From Spiroplasma endosymbiont of Labia minor (GTDB taxonomy: Bacteria > Bacillota_I > Bacilli_A > Mycoplasmatales > Mycoplasmataceae), in contig NZ_OZ026465.1 in NCBI RefSeq assembly GCF_964019845.1, positions 920,412 to 984,411 of the forward strand: a DNA stretch of 64,000 nt, given 5' to 3'. The position numbers and the translations under genes were made by a program. The notes beneath the pieces were generated by a model, which did not search any database, was not told the origin of the DNA, and saw only the letters and a program-made list of their open reading frames with translations. This document shows positions 11,147-22,409 of this stretch, one piece after another. Position 1 is the stretch's first letter. Every line of letters starts with the position of its first letter.

Positions 11147-11770
11147 TTATGCAGAAGTATTAGCTTCTAAAGTAATTCTATAATACATAACTCCACCTAG
11201 GTTAGTTTCTCTATTTGCAAGGCGAGCTAGAGTTTCTTTTGAATATCAATCAATAGAATTATCTATTGCTGTATCTTTTAATACAACAAGAGTTATATCT
11301 AATTCATCTAATTTTGTAGCCATGTCTAAAGCAATTTTTTTATCTTCATCTAAATCCAAATTTAAATTTAGTTCATGAAAATTGAATGCTAAATTAATAT
11401 AAACTGTTTGAAAATTGAAATCCAAATATTCATTTGATTTTACTGTATTATTACTATTAAATGTATCTAAATATTTTGGATCGTTACACAAAACTTTGCT
11501 TAAATAAGTTGATCCGTTAGAAATATCGTAACCTCATTTTGCTATTTCGTCTGTATAGAATTGATTAAATATTTCATCTTCTTTTAGACCCTTTTCGTTT
11601 GCAATACTTTCTGGAGTTTCACCATCGCCTCATTTATTTAGCATATCTGCTGCTTTATATTCAAAAGTACCTAAAGTTCAAATCATTGAAGAAACATCAC
11701 AGGAAATTATTGGAGAACTAATTGTTGTTGTTAAACTTAATAAAGATAAAATATTTAATATTTTTTTCAT
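11147..11770 (-). CDS. putative lipoprotein
   Basis: The 207-aa product has a signal peptide ending in the lipobox IISC (Cys at about residue 22), so it should be anchored on the outer face of the membrane. The remainder is mixed alpha/beta with an acidic middle, and no domain is recognised. Its signal sequence resembles that of the lipoprotein at 52700 (MKKIL, TIISC). The ribosome-binding site is weak (AGTAG). It lies downstream of fba behind a palindrome, so it is either a read-through gene or weakly expressed. Confidence 0.75.
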
Positions 11771-11790
11771 CTTAAAACTACTCTGTTATA

Positions 11791-11820
11791 TAAATAATTA
11801 ATTTTAAAATTAATTATTTA
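11791..11820. repeat. perfect 30-bp AT palindrome
   Basis: TAAATAATTAATTTT is followed directly by its exact reverse complement. The right arm includes the fba stop codon. It may act as a weak terminator or mRNA 3'-end stabiliser for fba. It contains no G or C. Confidence 0.7.
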
Positions 11821-12707
11821 GCTTTACCTTGAGAACCAAATCAACCTGTTAATTCTAAAAATGTTGCTTTAATTGCATCTGCTCCTGGTTTTAATAATTT
11901 ACGAGGATCAAAACCTTTTGTTTTATCATCTAAATCTTTTTTCTCTTCAATATATTTACGTGTTGCATCTCTAAATGCTAATTGTAATTCAGTGTTAACA
12001 TTAATTTTTGAAATACCCAATGAGATAGCTTTTTCAACTTGATTTTGTGGTATTCCAGATCCACCATGTAAAACCATTGGCATTTTAGAAGCTGTTTGTA
12101 GTTTTTCCAAAGTTTCAAAAGATAAACTAGTTCATCATTCTGGATATTTACCATGGATATTACCAATTCCAGCCGCTAACATATCAATGCCTAAAGTTGA
12201 AAATTCTTGTGCTTCTGTTGGGTCACCCAATTCACCTTGTCCTACAACTCCATCTTCTTCTCCGCCGATAGAACCAATTTCAGCTTCAACTGAAACTTCA
12301 TATTGTTTTGCAAATTCTACAACTTCTTTTGTTTTTTGTTTGTTTTCTTCATAAGGTAAATGTGATCCATCAAACATGATTGAAGAATAACCTGCTTCAA
12401 TACATTTTTTAGCCATTTCAACACTTTGTCCGTGGTCCAAATGAAGTGATACTGGAATAGTAATATTTAATTCTTCCAATAATCCATTAACCATACCCAC
12501 AATTGTTTTTACACCACCCATGTATTTAACTGCACCTTCTGAAGTAGCAATAATTGTTGGTGTGTTTGAAGCTTGTGCAGCTTCCAAAATTGATTTAGTT
12601 CATTCTAAATTATTAATATTAAAATGGCCGATTGCGTATTTTCCTGCATGAGCCTTTTTAACCATTTCTTTTGCATTAACTAAACGTTCATGATAAATTT
12701 TTGGCAT
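11814..12707 (-). CDS. fba: fructose-1,6-bisphosphate aldolase, class II
   Basis: This zinc-dependent glycolytic enzyme splits fructose 1,6-bisphosphate into DHAP and glyceraldehyde 3-phosphate. The 297-aa product carries the expected motifs: the catalytic Asp and zinc His in SLHLDHGQS, the zinc/substrate Glu in AEIGSIGGEEDG, a zinc His in GIGNIHGKYP, and the zinc His in MVLHGGSGIP. GGAGAAATAAAATATG gives a clear start. It works downstream of the fructose operon at 36527-40455. A duplicated -10 repeat precedes it. Confidence 0.97.
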
Positions 12708-12723
12708 ATTTTATTTCTCCTTT

Positions 12724-12770
12724 TTCTTACTAGTTAATTATAAACTTATTTTCTTACTAGTTAATTATAA
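12724..12770 (-). promoter_or_regulatory. duplicated 20-bp repeat carrying tandem -10 elements upstream of fba
   Basis: The 20-base unit TTCTTACTAGTTAATTATAA occurs at 12724-12743 and 12751-12770, 27 bases apart. On the minus strand each copy begins TTATAATTAACTAG, so each supplies a TATAAT box upstream of fba. This looks like a duplicated core promoter, or a repeated operator overlapping it. Confidence 0.65.
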
Positions 12771-12797
12771 TATTGTCAATTTCTTATAATTCAAAAA

Positions 12798-14390
12798 TTA
12801 AGTGGTCAAAATTGACTTTATAAAACCATCAAATAACGGGTTTGGTTTATTCGGCCTTGATGTAAATTCTGGATGATATTGAGATGCTACAAAGAATTTG
12901 TTTTTTGGTATTTCTATTATTTCTACTAAATTTTTTTCTTCATAAATTCCTGAAAAAATCATACCAGCTTTCTCAAATTGCTCTCTATAATTATTATTAA
13001 ATTCAAAACGATGTCTATGTCTTTCCATAATTTCATCAGAATTATATAATTTTTCAGCTAGAGTATTATTTTTTATTGTTGTCTTATAAGCTCCCAATCT
13101 TAATGTACCACCAATATTTTCTCTGTTTTTACCCTCAATGATGTCTATTATAGGATTTTTAGTATTAGTTACAAATTCTGTAGAATTTGCATCTCCTATT
13201 TTTAAGACGTTTCTTGCAAATTCGATACATGCAACTTGCATACCAAGACAAATTCCAAGATAGGGAATATTATTTTCTCTAGCATATTTTGCAGCTAAAA
13301 ATTTACCCAAGAAACCGCGTTCTCCAAAACCACCCGGCACCAAAATACCTACTGTATTTTTTAAATATTCATTGTAATTTTCTTCATTTAAATCTTGAGC
13401 TCTAATTCAATTTATTTTTACTTTTACTCCATACTTGTAGCCGGCAAATTTTAACGATTCCATAACCGATAAATATGCATCTTGCAATTCAACATATTTT
13501 CCTACCAAATGAATAACTATTTCTTTTGTTGATTCATTAATTTTTTTTACAAATAAGTTCCATGCATTCATGTCAGTGTTTTGTAATTTAATTTTAAATT
13601 GTTCTGCAACAATTTTATGTAAATTTTGTTTTTCCAAAGCTTGGGGTACTTGATATATTGATTTTTCATCTAAAGCAACAATAACATTTTGTTTTGGTAT
13701 ATTACAAAACATTGCTAATTTTGTAATTATATTTTCATCTATCATTCCTGTTGTTCTTGCAACAATAATGTCTGGTTGAATACCAGAATGCAGTAATTCT
13801 TTAACCGAATGCTGAATTGGTTTTGTTTTATATTCTGTTGAAACTCCTAAAAATGGCAATAATGCAACATGAATAAAAATAACTGAATCTCTTCCTTTTT
13901 CCATTCTAACTTCTCTAATAGCTTCGATGAAAGGTTGTGATTCTATATCACCAACAGTTCCACCAATTTCCGTAATAATTATATCTGCTTGAGATTCTGT
14001 CGCCGCTGAATAAACTTTGTTTTTAATTGCATTAGTAACATGGGGTACTACTTGGACAGTGGCGCCATCGTATTCACCCCTACGTTCTGCTTCTAAAACA
14101 TCTTTATAAATTTTTCCTGCAGAAATTGATGAATTTTTTGATAAATTAATGTCAATAAATCTTTCATAATGGCCTAAATCTAAATCAGTTTCTGCTCCAT
14201 CATTAGTTACATAAACTTCTCCATGTTGAATTGGGGACATAGTTCCTGGATCAACGTTTAAATACGGGTCAAATTTTTGCATAAAAATTTTACACCCAGA
14301 GTTTTTTAACAATACACCAAGTGAAGAACCTGTTATACCTTTTCCCAAACCAGAAACAACACCACCTGTAATAAAAATATATTTAGCCAT
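12798..14390 (-). CDS. pyrG: CTP synthase
   Basis: The enzyme makes CTP from UTP, ATP and glutamine. The 530-aa product has the N-terminal synthetase domain ([18 protein letters not shown]-loop, [17 protein letters not shown]) and a C-terminal class I glutamine amidotransferase domain with nucleophile Cys near residue 381 (GICLGMQ). The His-Glu pair lies in YHPEFTSRP. The two halves join through a TGA Trp codon at about 13404. It lies downstream of rpoE, the arrangement common in Firmicutes, but a hairpin separates them. Confidence 0.98.
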
Positions 14391-14423
14391 AATTTTCTCC
14401 TCTCAAAATATCTATAAAAATAA

Positions 14424-14459
14424 AAAGACAACTGTTAATTATTAACAATAATTGTCTTT
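14424..14459 (-). terminator. terminator of rpoE
   Basis: AAAGACAA pairs with TTGTCTTT, and within the loop TGTTAAT pairs with ATTAACA. On the minus strand a T-rich stretch follows. It would reduce read-through from rpoE into pyrG. Confidence 0.7.
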
Positions 14460-14466
14460 AAGAATT

Positions 14467-14907
14467 TTAATCATCAAATGTATCTTCATTTGTTGTAGTA
14501 TCATTATCATCTGTTTCATCATCATTAACATTATCTTCATCATCTGTAAATGTTGATCCCGTTTTAAAGTGTTTATTCATAATATCTATGGTTTTAAAAT
14601 CATCATCCATATATGATTCTATATCTTCAAATTCTTCTGTTGTTTCAAACTTATCTACATAATCATATTGTTTTTTAACATCTTCAAATTTTAGAAAACT
14701 TCGTAACCCTCATTTACCTTCAAATGTTAATGCAAATCTATTATCTAAAACTAAATCACTATACAATTCTGCAATTATTTCATTTTTGTGTGAATTTTCT
14801 CCCTCAATGTTTCGTGAAATATTATTTCAAATATCTTCAAATGTAGCACTATCTTGTAAACCACTTAAATAAGTATAAGCCAATTCAAGGTTAGAAATTT
14901 TTGACAT
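14467..14907 (-). CDS. rpoE: DNA-directed RNA polymerase delta subunit
   Basis: Delta is a Firmicute/Mollicute RNA polymerase subunit that speeds core recycling and tunes promoter open complexes. The 146-aa product has the helical N-terminal domain (HARE-HTH type, about residues 1-85, with LELAYTYLSG and the basic KWGLR turn). A long acidic, disordered tail of Asp/Glu/Thr/Asn follows, diagnostic of delta. Trp codons are TGA. A -10 TATACT overlaps the end of the preceding gene, so it has its own promoter. Confidence 0.93.
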
Positions 14908-14939
14908 AAAAATACCTCTCTTTTTTAATTACAAAAGTT

Positions 14940-14945
14940 AGTATA
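14940..14945 (-). promoter_or_regulatory. -10 box of rpoE
   Basis: TATACT on the minus strand sits 32 bases before the rpoE start codon. No convincing -35 is seen. Confidence 0.4.
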
Positions 14946-14947
14946 CT

Positions 14948-16144
14948 CTATTTTTTTGTAAAAAGAAAAGATATTTTGTTTTGTTTTTGTAAAGTTGTAA
15001 TACTGATAATTTTTGTCTTATTTGGAAATGTTGTTATTAAATTATTCTTATCTTTGATATAAATGTCTTCATCTTTTTCACTTAAAGTATTTGTCTTTAC
15101 TTTATATATTTCAAAATTAGATATTGTATATTCTCCGCAATAATATTTTTGATCCAAATCAGATTTGTTTAAACTATCTATTGCTTCTTGTTTATCATCT
15201 GTAAAATGAGAAAAAAAATCACGATTAATAATTCTATTTGAGAGATCGATTAAAATTTTGTCATTTTCCTGACTGCAGGTTTTAAATATTTCAAATAGCG
15301 TATAATCATCCAATTGTAAATAATTAATTAAAGATATTGGTTTATCAAAAAAAAGATCTCCAAATAATTCCTTTACACGATTATTCTTAAATTCATGATT
15401 TGATTTGCCTAAATCAACAATTCGCAACATTATTTTTTGCAACATCACATCAAATGCAATTGAAATTTTATGATTGTAAATTTGATTATACATATGATAT
15501 CTTCCAAGCAAATATGCTTCAATTGCAGGGACTATTTTTTCTGGGTACACTATTTTATTGTCAAAAACTTCTGCGTGCCTAATTATTCAATTTACATCTA
15601 ATGAAGCATAACTGACATTAGCTTGAATTGCATCACGTTTTAAATAGTCCATGCGATCAGCATCTAATTGTGAAGACACCAAAAAATTTAAAATTTTGTT
15701 TTGATGTTTACCTTCTATAATTTGGCAAACGTTGTCTATATTTATTTTATAATTTATTAAAATTTTGTTTATATTTGTTAATTTTGATTTAATAATATCT
15801 ACTGTATAAAGTTCATGAGAACGATTATTAACTTTTTCTCATGAGTGAGAAAATGGTCCGTGACCTAAATCATGAAGTAATCCTGCAATTTTGACTTCAA
15901 GTTGTTGAGTTTGATTCATTTTTTTAAAAGAATCATTTTTTAAAAATTGATTAACAATGTTATAGACACCTATGCAATGTGAAAAACGATTATGATTTGC
16001 ACCTGTAAAGGCAAATTGCCCACCACCTAATTGAATTATTCTTCTTAATCTTTGAAATTCAGGGGTATCTATTAAATCAATAATCACTTCATTATCTATT
16101 AAAATATCCCCATAAACATTATCACGAATCACTTTTTGTAACAT
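14948..16144 (-). CDS. HD-domain phosphohydrolase (YwfO-like)
   Basis: The 398-aa product is similar in layout to Bacillus YwfO and dGTPase-like HD proteins. The N-terminal part has RLRRIIQLGG, the metal-binding H in NHNRFSHCIGV, and the HD motif in GLLHDLGHGPFSHS, with SQLDADRMDYLKRD supplying the last Asp. These are the four ligands of a two-metal HD centre. The likely reaction is (d)NTP or nucleotide dephosphorylation; the exact substrate is not deducible. Its ATG directly abuts the gltX stop (TAAATG). Confidence 0.9.
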
Positions 16145-17605
<1,461 letters not shown>

Positions 17606-17623
17606 TCATATCTTTCTAATTCA

Positions 17624-18082
17624 TTATTTCTCAACAAGAACACTTGATAAGCATTGAATAATATTTTGCATATTGTTCTCTGATGTTGTTGCTTTTACAT
17701 TTATTTGTGAAACATCTATTTTTAAATGCTGTGCAATAGCATTTTTAATTTCTTCTTTATATTTTTTTAGATTCGGTGTATCTAAAATTATTAATATATC
17801 TATATTATTTATTGTAGCTGATAATTCAATTAATTTTTCTCGACACCATTCCAAAATAATTTTTGAATTAAAATTTGGCTTTTGATTTTTTTCATTGAAA
17901 TGATCTCCTAAATCACCTAAATTTAAAGCACCAATAATGGCCTCTCCGACTGAATGAAAAACGACATCGCCATCAGAATATGCTTCTATATTTTTCATAC
18001 CCAATAAAAGCTGACCGCCTATTTTAAAGCCAGTCCCAGGTATAAGATTATGTTGATCTCAACTTGTGCCTATTCTTAACAT
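17624..18082 (-). CDS. ispF: 2-C-methyl-D-erythritol 2,4-cyclodiphosphate synthase
   Basis: IspF performs the fifth step of the MEP isoprenoid pathway. The 152-aa product starts MLRIGTSWDQHNLIPG, which brings the zinc ligands Asp and His (D..H) into frame. The third zinc His is in GDVVFHSVGEAI. The family core GALNLGDLGDHF and the C-terminal ATTSENN are present. Starting at the internal Met near 18004 would lose the metal site. ispE is at 35727, so the MEP route is at least partly retained. Confidence 0.93.
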
Positions 18083-18108
18083 TTAAATAATCACACAACC
18101 ATTCTTAA

Positions 18109-19209
18109 TTAAATATTAAATTTAAAATTACAAACATCACCATCTTGGACAATGTATGTTTTACCCTCTAAACGTAATTTACCAGCATTTTTTAATGCAC
18201 TTTCATTACCATATTCAAACAAATCTTGAGCTGAATATATATCAGCTTTAATGAAACCTCTTTCAAAATCTGTATGAATTATACCCGCACATTGCGGAGT
18301 AGTAGATCCTTTTTTAAATTGCCAAGCATGCGCTTCTTTTGGACCTGCTGTAAAAAATGTTTGAAGTTCTAAAGCCTTATAAGCAGATTTTATTAATACA
18401 TCTAATCCTGATTCTTTTATTTGTAAATCATTCATAAACAATAATTTTTCGTCTTTATCTAATTCTGATAATTCCTCTTCAATCTTTGCACAAATTTTCA
18501 TTACTGCACAATTATTTTTGCTTGCATAATCTAATGCTTGTTTAACATATTCATTATTTTCTTTTGATAATTCTTCTTCTTTAATGTTTGCAACAAATAA
18601 CATTTTCTTGCAAGTTAACAATTGAAAAGATTTCAAAATTTTTCGTTCTTCATCTGTATATTTTAAATCATAAAGCATTTTATTATCTTCCAATTGTTTT
18701 TTTAATTTAAGAAGTAATTCATACTCTGCTAAAACAATTTTATCCTTTGTAGTTTTAATTTTTGGTATAACTTTATCAAGTCTTTTCTTAATTATTGCCT
18801 CATCTGCCAACATAAGCTCTAAATTTACAATCTCTATGTCTCTAATAGGGTCTACCGACCCTTCAACATGTGTAATTTCTTTATCTTCAAAACACCTGAC
18901 AACCATACAAATTAAATCTGTTTCTCTAATACTTGCTAAAAACGCATTACCCAATCCTTCGCCTTTTGAAGCACCCGCAATCAAGCCGGCTATATCTACG
19001 AATTCTATTGTAGTTGAGATTGTTTTTTGCGATGAAAATATTGATGCTAATTTTGTTAGTCTTTCATCTGGTACTTCAACCGTTCCTACATTTGGTTCTA
19101 TTGTCGCAAATGGGTAATTGGCTGCTTCAACTTTTAAGTTTGTAATTGCATTAAAAAGCGTTGACTTGCCTACATTTGGCAATCCAACAATACCTACTTG
19201 TAATGGCAT
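18109..19209 (-). CDS. ychF: ribosome-associated ATPase/GTPase YchF
   Basis: The 366-aa Obg-family P-loop protein has G1 GLPNVGKST at residues 8-16, G3 in FVDIAGL, and NIKEEE where GTPases have NKxD. That change is the known YchF feature behind its preference for ATP. A coiled-coil insert (about residues 130-200) and a C-terminal TGS domain (about 280-366) follow. It binds the ribosome and is linked to stress responses. GGAGGG precedes the ATG. Confidence 0.96.
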   Translation of the reverse strand: MPLQVGIVGLPNVGKSTLFNAITNLKVEAANYPFATIEPNVGTVEVPDERLTKLASIFSSQKTISTTIEFVDIAGLIAGASKGEGLGNAFLASIRETDLICMVVRCFEDKEITHVEGSVDPIRDIEIVNLELMLADEAIIKKRLDKVIPKIKTTKDKIVLAEYELLLKLKKQLEDNKMLYDLKYTDEERKILKSFQLLTCKKMLFVANIKEEELSKENNEYVKQALDYASKNNCAVMKICAKIEEELSELDKDEKLLFMNDLQIKESGLDVLIKSAYKALELQTFFTAGPKEAHAWQFKKGSTTPQCAGIIHTDFERGFIKADIYSAQDLFEYGNESALKNAGKLRLEGKTYIVQDGDVCNFKFNI

Positions 19210-19246
19210 AATTTGTGTCCCTCCAATTTTTAAAATAGTAAAAAAA

Positions 19247-20146
19247 TTAATTTTCTAATAAATCAAGAATTTCTAAAATTCTATTTAAATCTTTTGTATC
19301 AGAATAATAAATTTTAATTGTTTTGTCATCTATTGATATTTTTGTACCAAGTTTTCTAATCATATGATTTTGAACACTATCCAAAGCTGATGATTTAATT
19401 GGTTTATTATTTTCATGTTGTTTATTTGAAATTTTATTTTTTTGCTTTACTAAATATTCAATTTCTCTTGAAGTTAAATTTTCTTTAATAATTTTTTCAA
19501 AAATAGTATTTAATAGTTTTTTATCAGAAGTAATTGTTAATAATGGCTTTGCTTGCCCCATGGTTATTAAACCATTAAGCATACCATCTTTAATTTCTTC
19601 TGGTAAATTCAATAGACGCATAATATTTGCAACATGTGATCTTGATTTACCAACTCTTATTCCGATTTCTTCTTGTGTTAAACCTAGATCTTCAGCTAAA
19701 GACTTGTACGCAATTGCTTCTTCTATATCAGACAAATCTACCCTTTGAACATTTTCAATAATGGCATATTCTCTCATTTGATTTTGTGTTAATTTTAAAA
19801 TTAACACTGGAATTTCGATTAATTTGGCAATTTTGGCAGCACGAGTACGTCTTTCCCCGGCGATAATCGTGTAAGTTCCGTCTTCATTTTCAGTTACAAT
19901 AATTGGTTGAATAATTCCATTAATTTTAATAGAATCTGATAGTTCTTTTAAGTCTTCTTCTGCAAATTTTCTACGCGGTTGATATGGATTTGGTTTTAAA
20001 AAATCTATGTTCACAGTGTACGTCGCGTTTTTTATTTGCTCTTGTGGAATTTTACTGTCAATAATTGATAATGTTTCTTCAAGAGAATCTCCAAATATTT
20101 TATCTAGACCTTTGAATTCATATTTTGTTTTTTTGCTATTTGCCAT
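19247..20146 (-). CDS. parB: chromosome-partitioning protein ParB (Spo0J)
   Basis: The 299-aa product has the ParB/Sulfiredoxin-like CTPase N-domain (NPYQPRRKF, then GERRTRAAK), a central helix-turn-helix (RVGKSRSHVANIMRLL) and a C-terminal dimerisation part. ParB loads on parS sites and slides as a CTP-bound clamp. The start lies inside the 3' end of parA (11-bp overlap), fixing the parAB order. I saw no parS-like 16-mer in the window by eye. Confidence 0.95.
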   Translation of the reverse strand: MANSKKTKYEFKGLDKIFGDSLEETLSIIDSKIPQEQIKNATYTVNIDFLKPNPYQPRRKFAEEDLKELSDSIKINGIIQPIIVTENEDGTYTIIAGERRTRAAKIAKLIEIPVLILKLTQNQMREYAIIENVQRVDLSDIEEAIAYKSLAEDLGLTQEEIGIRVGKSRSHVANIMRLLNLPEEIKDGMLNGLITMGQAKPLLTITSDKKLLNTIFEKIIKENLTSREIEYLVKQKNKISNKQHENNKPIKSSALDSVQNHMIRKLGTKISIDDKTIKIYYSDTKDLNRILEILDLLEN

Positions 20147-20906
20147 TATGTGTCATAACCTCATTTACTAATTCTCAATATGATTTCGCACCTGCACCAT
20201 TTGGGTCATGTTCAAATATAGATTTTCCTTCCATTGAAGATTCTGCTATTCTGATATTTCTTGGAATTACTGCTTTATATGCTCTGTCTTTAAATGATTT
20301 TTTTATTTCAGCTAAAACGTCATTTGAAAGCAAAGTTCTCTGGTCAAACATAGTAACAATCACACCTTCAATTGTCAATTTTGGATTTAAAGTTTCCTTA
20401 ACTTTTGTAATTGTTCTCAAAAGTTGCGATACTCCATACATTGCAAAATGTTCAGCCTGAATAGGAATCAAAACCGTATCCGCCGCCGATAATCCATTTC
20501 TATTAATTAATCCCAATGATGGGGGGCAATCTATTATTATAAAATCATAATTATTTTTAATTTTGATTAATTGTTGCTTTAAAATATCTTGATTATTTTG
20601 TTTTTGTTCTAGTAAAAATAAATCTGCAGCTGCCAAATCTATTGATGATGGAGCTACATCTACATTATGTTTTACATTTTTCATAATAATGTCTTCAATA
20701 TTTTTTTCACCAATAAGCACATTATACATAGACAAGGTTTTTCTATTTACTTCAATACTCAATCCTGTTGTTGCGTTATATTGTGGATCCAAATCAATTA
20801 ATAAAATCTTTTGTTCTTTCATTCCCATACCGCAAGCCAATGAAATTGCAGTTGTTGTTTTACCAACTCCACCTTTTTGATTAACTACCGCTATAATCTT
20901 ACCCAT
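20136..20906 (-). CDS. parA: chromosome-partitioning ATPase ParA (Soj)
   Basis: The 256-aa deviant Walker ATPase has NQKGGVGKTTTAISLA at the N-terminus (signature Lys before GVGKTT), IIDCPPSLG for Walker B, and the IQAEHFAMYG segment. It works with ParB on origin segregation and DnaA control. The frame runs past a TGA Trp codon to a TAG inside parB. The gene lies about 43 kb from the presumed origin at 64000, so parAB is less tightly origin-linked than in Bacillus. Confidence 0.95.
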
Positions 20907-20951
20907 ACACTACCTCTTTTGAATATCTTCACACATAAGTTTTCCATTTCT

Positions 20952-20960
20952 ATTATAGCA
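20952..20960 (-). promoter_or_regulatory. extended -10 promoter of the parA operon
   Basis: TGCTATAAT on the minus strand lies just upstream of parA, touching the rsmG stop codon. Leader length would be about 40 nt. Confidence 0.45.
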
Positions 20961-21671
20961 TTAACTTCCTAATGGTTTATTTTTAATTATGCTATATTTT
21001 CTTGGATAAATAGATTTTGTTTTTGCAATTTTTTTGTAAATTAAATCAATTCTTTTGTGTGTTTCATTATCAAATTCATATTCATATTCAAATAATTTTA
21101 AAAATTGTAAACCTACTAATTCTTCTGAATTATTTAATTCTTCAATTTCTTTAGGCCAATTGATTCCTTTCATAGAAATTAATAATCCATTAATTTTTAA
21201 AAATTGCGATGCAATTTCCATAAAAATAGATAACTTAGCTAAAGCTCTTGACACTACTAAATCATATTGTTCATATTCTTTACTGCTTATTTCTTCAACC
21301 CGCATATTTAAAATTTTCACATTTTGCAAATTAAGTAATTTACATAATTGTTCTAAAAAGAGACATTTTTTTGTATTCGACTCCACTAATGTTAAATCTA
21401 TATTGTCAAAAAATATCTTCCAAATAATACCCGGGAATCCAGCCCCTGTACCAATATCCATTATTTTTTTATTTTCAATATTTACATTTTGTGTTATTAA
21501 TAATGAATCATAAAAATGTTTATAATAAATGTCTTGATCATTTATTATTGCAGTTAGATTAAATTTTGCATTCTCTTGCAGCAAAAAAAATTTATATTTT
21601 TCTAATTTTAATATTTTCTCATCATCTATTTTTCAATTTGAGAATAATTTTTTTATTTGTAAAGTTTCCAT
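20961..21671 (-). CDS. rsmG: 16S rRNA (guanine527-N7)-methyltransferase
   Basis: RsmG (GidB) methylates G527 of 16S rRNA using SAM. The 236-aa product has the start FLLQENAKFNLTAI, the SAM-binding MDIGTGAGFPGI and the VVSRALAKL motif, all typical. The correct start is ATG 21669-21671 (METLQIKKL), because the later in-frame start would drop 29 conserved residues. It heads the parAB block, and in many bacteria it also neighbours parA. Confidence 0.95.
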
Positions 21672-21688
21672 AAATTAATCTTACATTG

Positions 21689-21722
21689 AAAAAAAAATAA
21701 ATCACCAATAAGTGATTTATTT
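21689..21722 (-). terminator. terminator of the 21717 gene
   Basis: AAATAAATCAC pairs with GTGATTTATTT around CAATAA, followed on the minus strand by a run of T. The right arm overlaps the last codons and stop of the preceding gene. Confidence 0.8.
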
Positions 21723-22406
21723 ATTAAATTCATTTCATTTTTCAGCAGCAATATTTGTAAAAAAACTTCATAAATATTTTTTGTTAGGCGAAAAAGCTAA
21801 AATGGCAGAAGAAACTGTATTTTTATATGATTCATAATCATATTTAATTTTAAAACCCTCCATTTTTTGAATAAAAGAATTTTGTCCTTCAGTAAATAAA
21901 AATAGATTTTCAAGTTTGTATTTTATACAATAACCAACCTTAGGTAGCATCATTTTATTATTAAGAGCTATTGCGTAAATTTTTTCTATTGCATATTCTG
22001 CTGAAACTAAATCTCAACTTTGAACAGCAACATTATATTTATTTACAAGATTAGTAATTTCATTAACATTAGAAATAAGATTTTTAGAATTATCAGAAAG
22101 CGAAGTTGAAAAATACGAAATAAATTGACGATCTGTTTGTATTATAAAATCGATAAATGATTCAATTGATGATTTGACAGAATCTAAATTTCTTCTAAAA
22201 AAACCTTTTTGCAGCTTCGCTTTTGCATCACTAAATTTTGTGTATAAAATAGTTTTATCATTATCTGTATATTCAAATCATTTCATCATTTGATCAAAAA
22301 AATCTATCGCAGCAATTTTTATTTTGCCTATATTTACTATTGAATTGGTATATGGAATTAAATTTTCATTTGCAAATTCTCCAATAGATTTACTTTTTTT
22401 ACGCAT
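21717..22406 (-). CDS. soluble protein paralogous to the C-terminal domain of its upstream neighbour
   Basis: The 229-aa product (MRKKSKSIGEF) has no membrane segment. I do not recognise the family. Residues about 70-229 align by eye with the C-terminal part of the 511-aa protein at 22410: DRQFISYF against DRDFVSYM, QSWDLVSAE against DSWNLLGAE, PKVGYCIKYKLENLF against AKVGYVIKNRFQNIF. The gene starts 3 bases after the stop of that neighbour, so the two are co-translated. The likely origin is duplication of one domain. Its role could be a soluble partner or competitor of the membrane form. Confidence 0.8.
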
Positions 22407-22409
22407 AAT

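Noticed and set aside
11978..12166. 62-codon minus-strand frame inside fba
   Set aside because: Out-of-frame reading within the aldolase coding sequence.
19980..20030. Possible parS site near parB (TGTTCACAGTGTAC)
   Set aside because: It departs from the parS consensus core CACGTG and lies in coding sequence.
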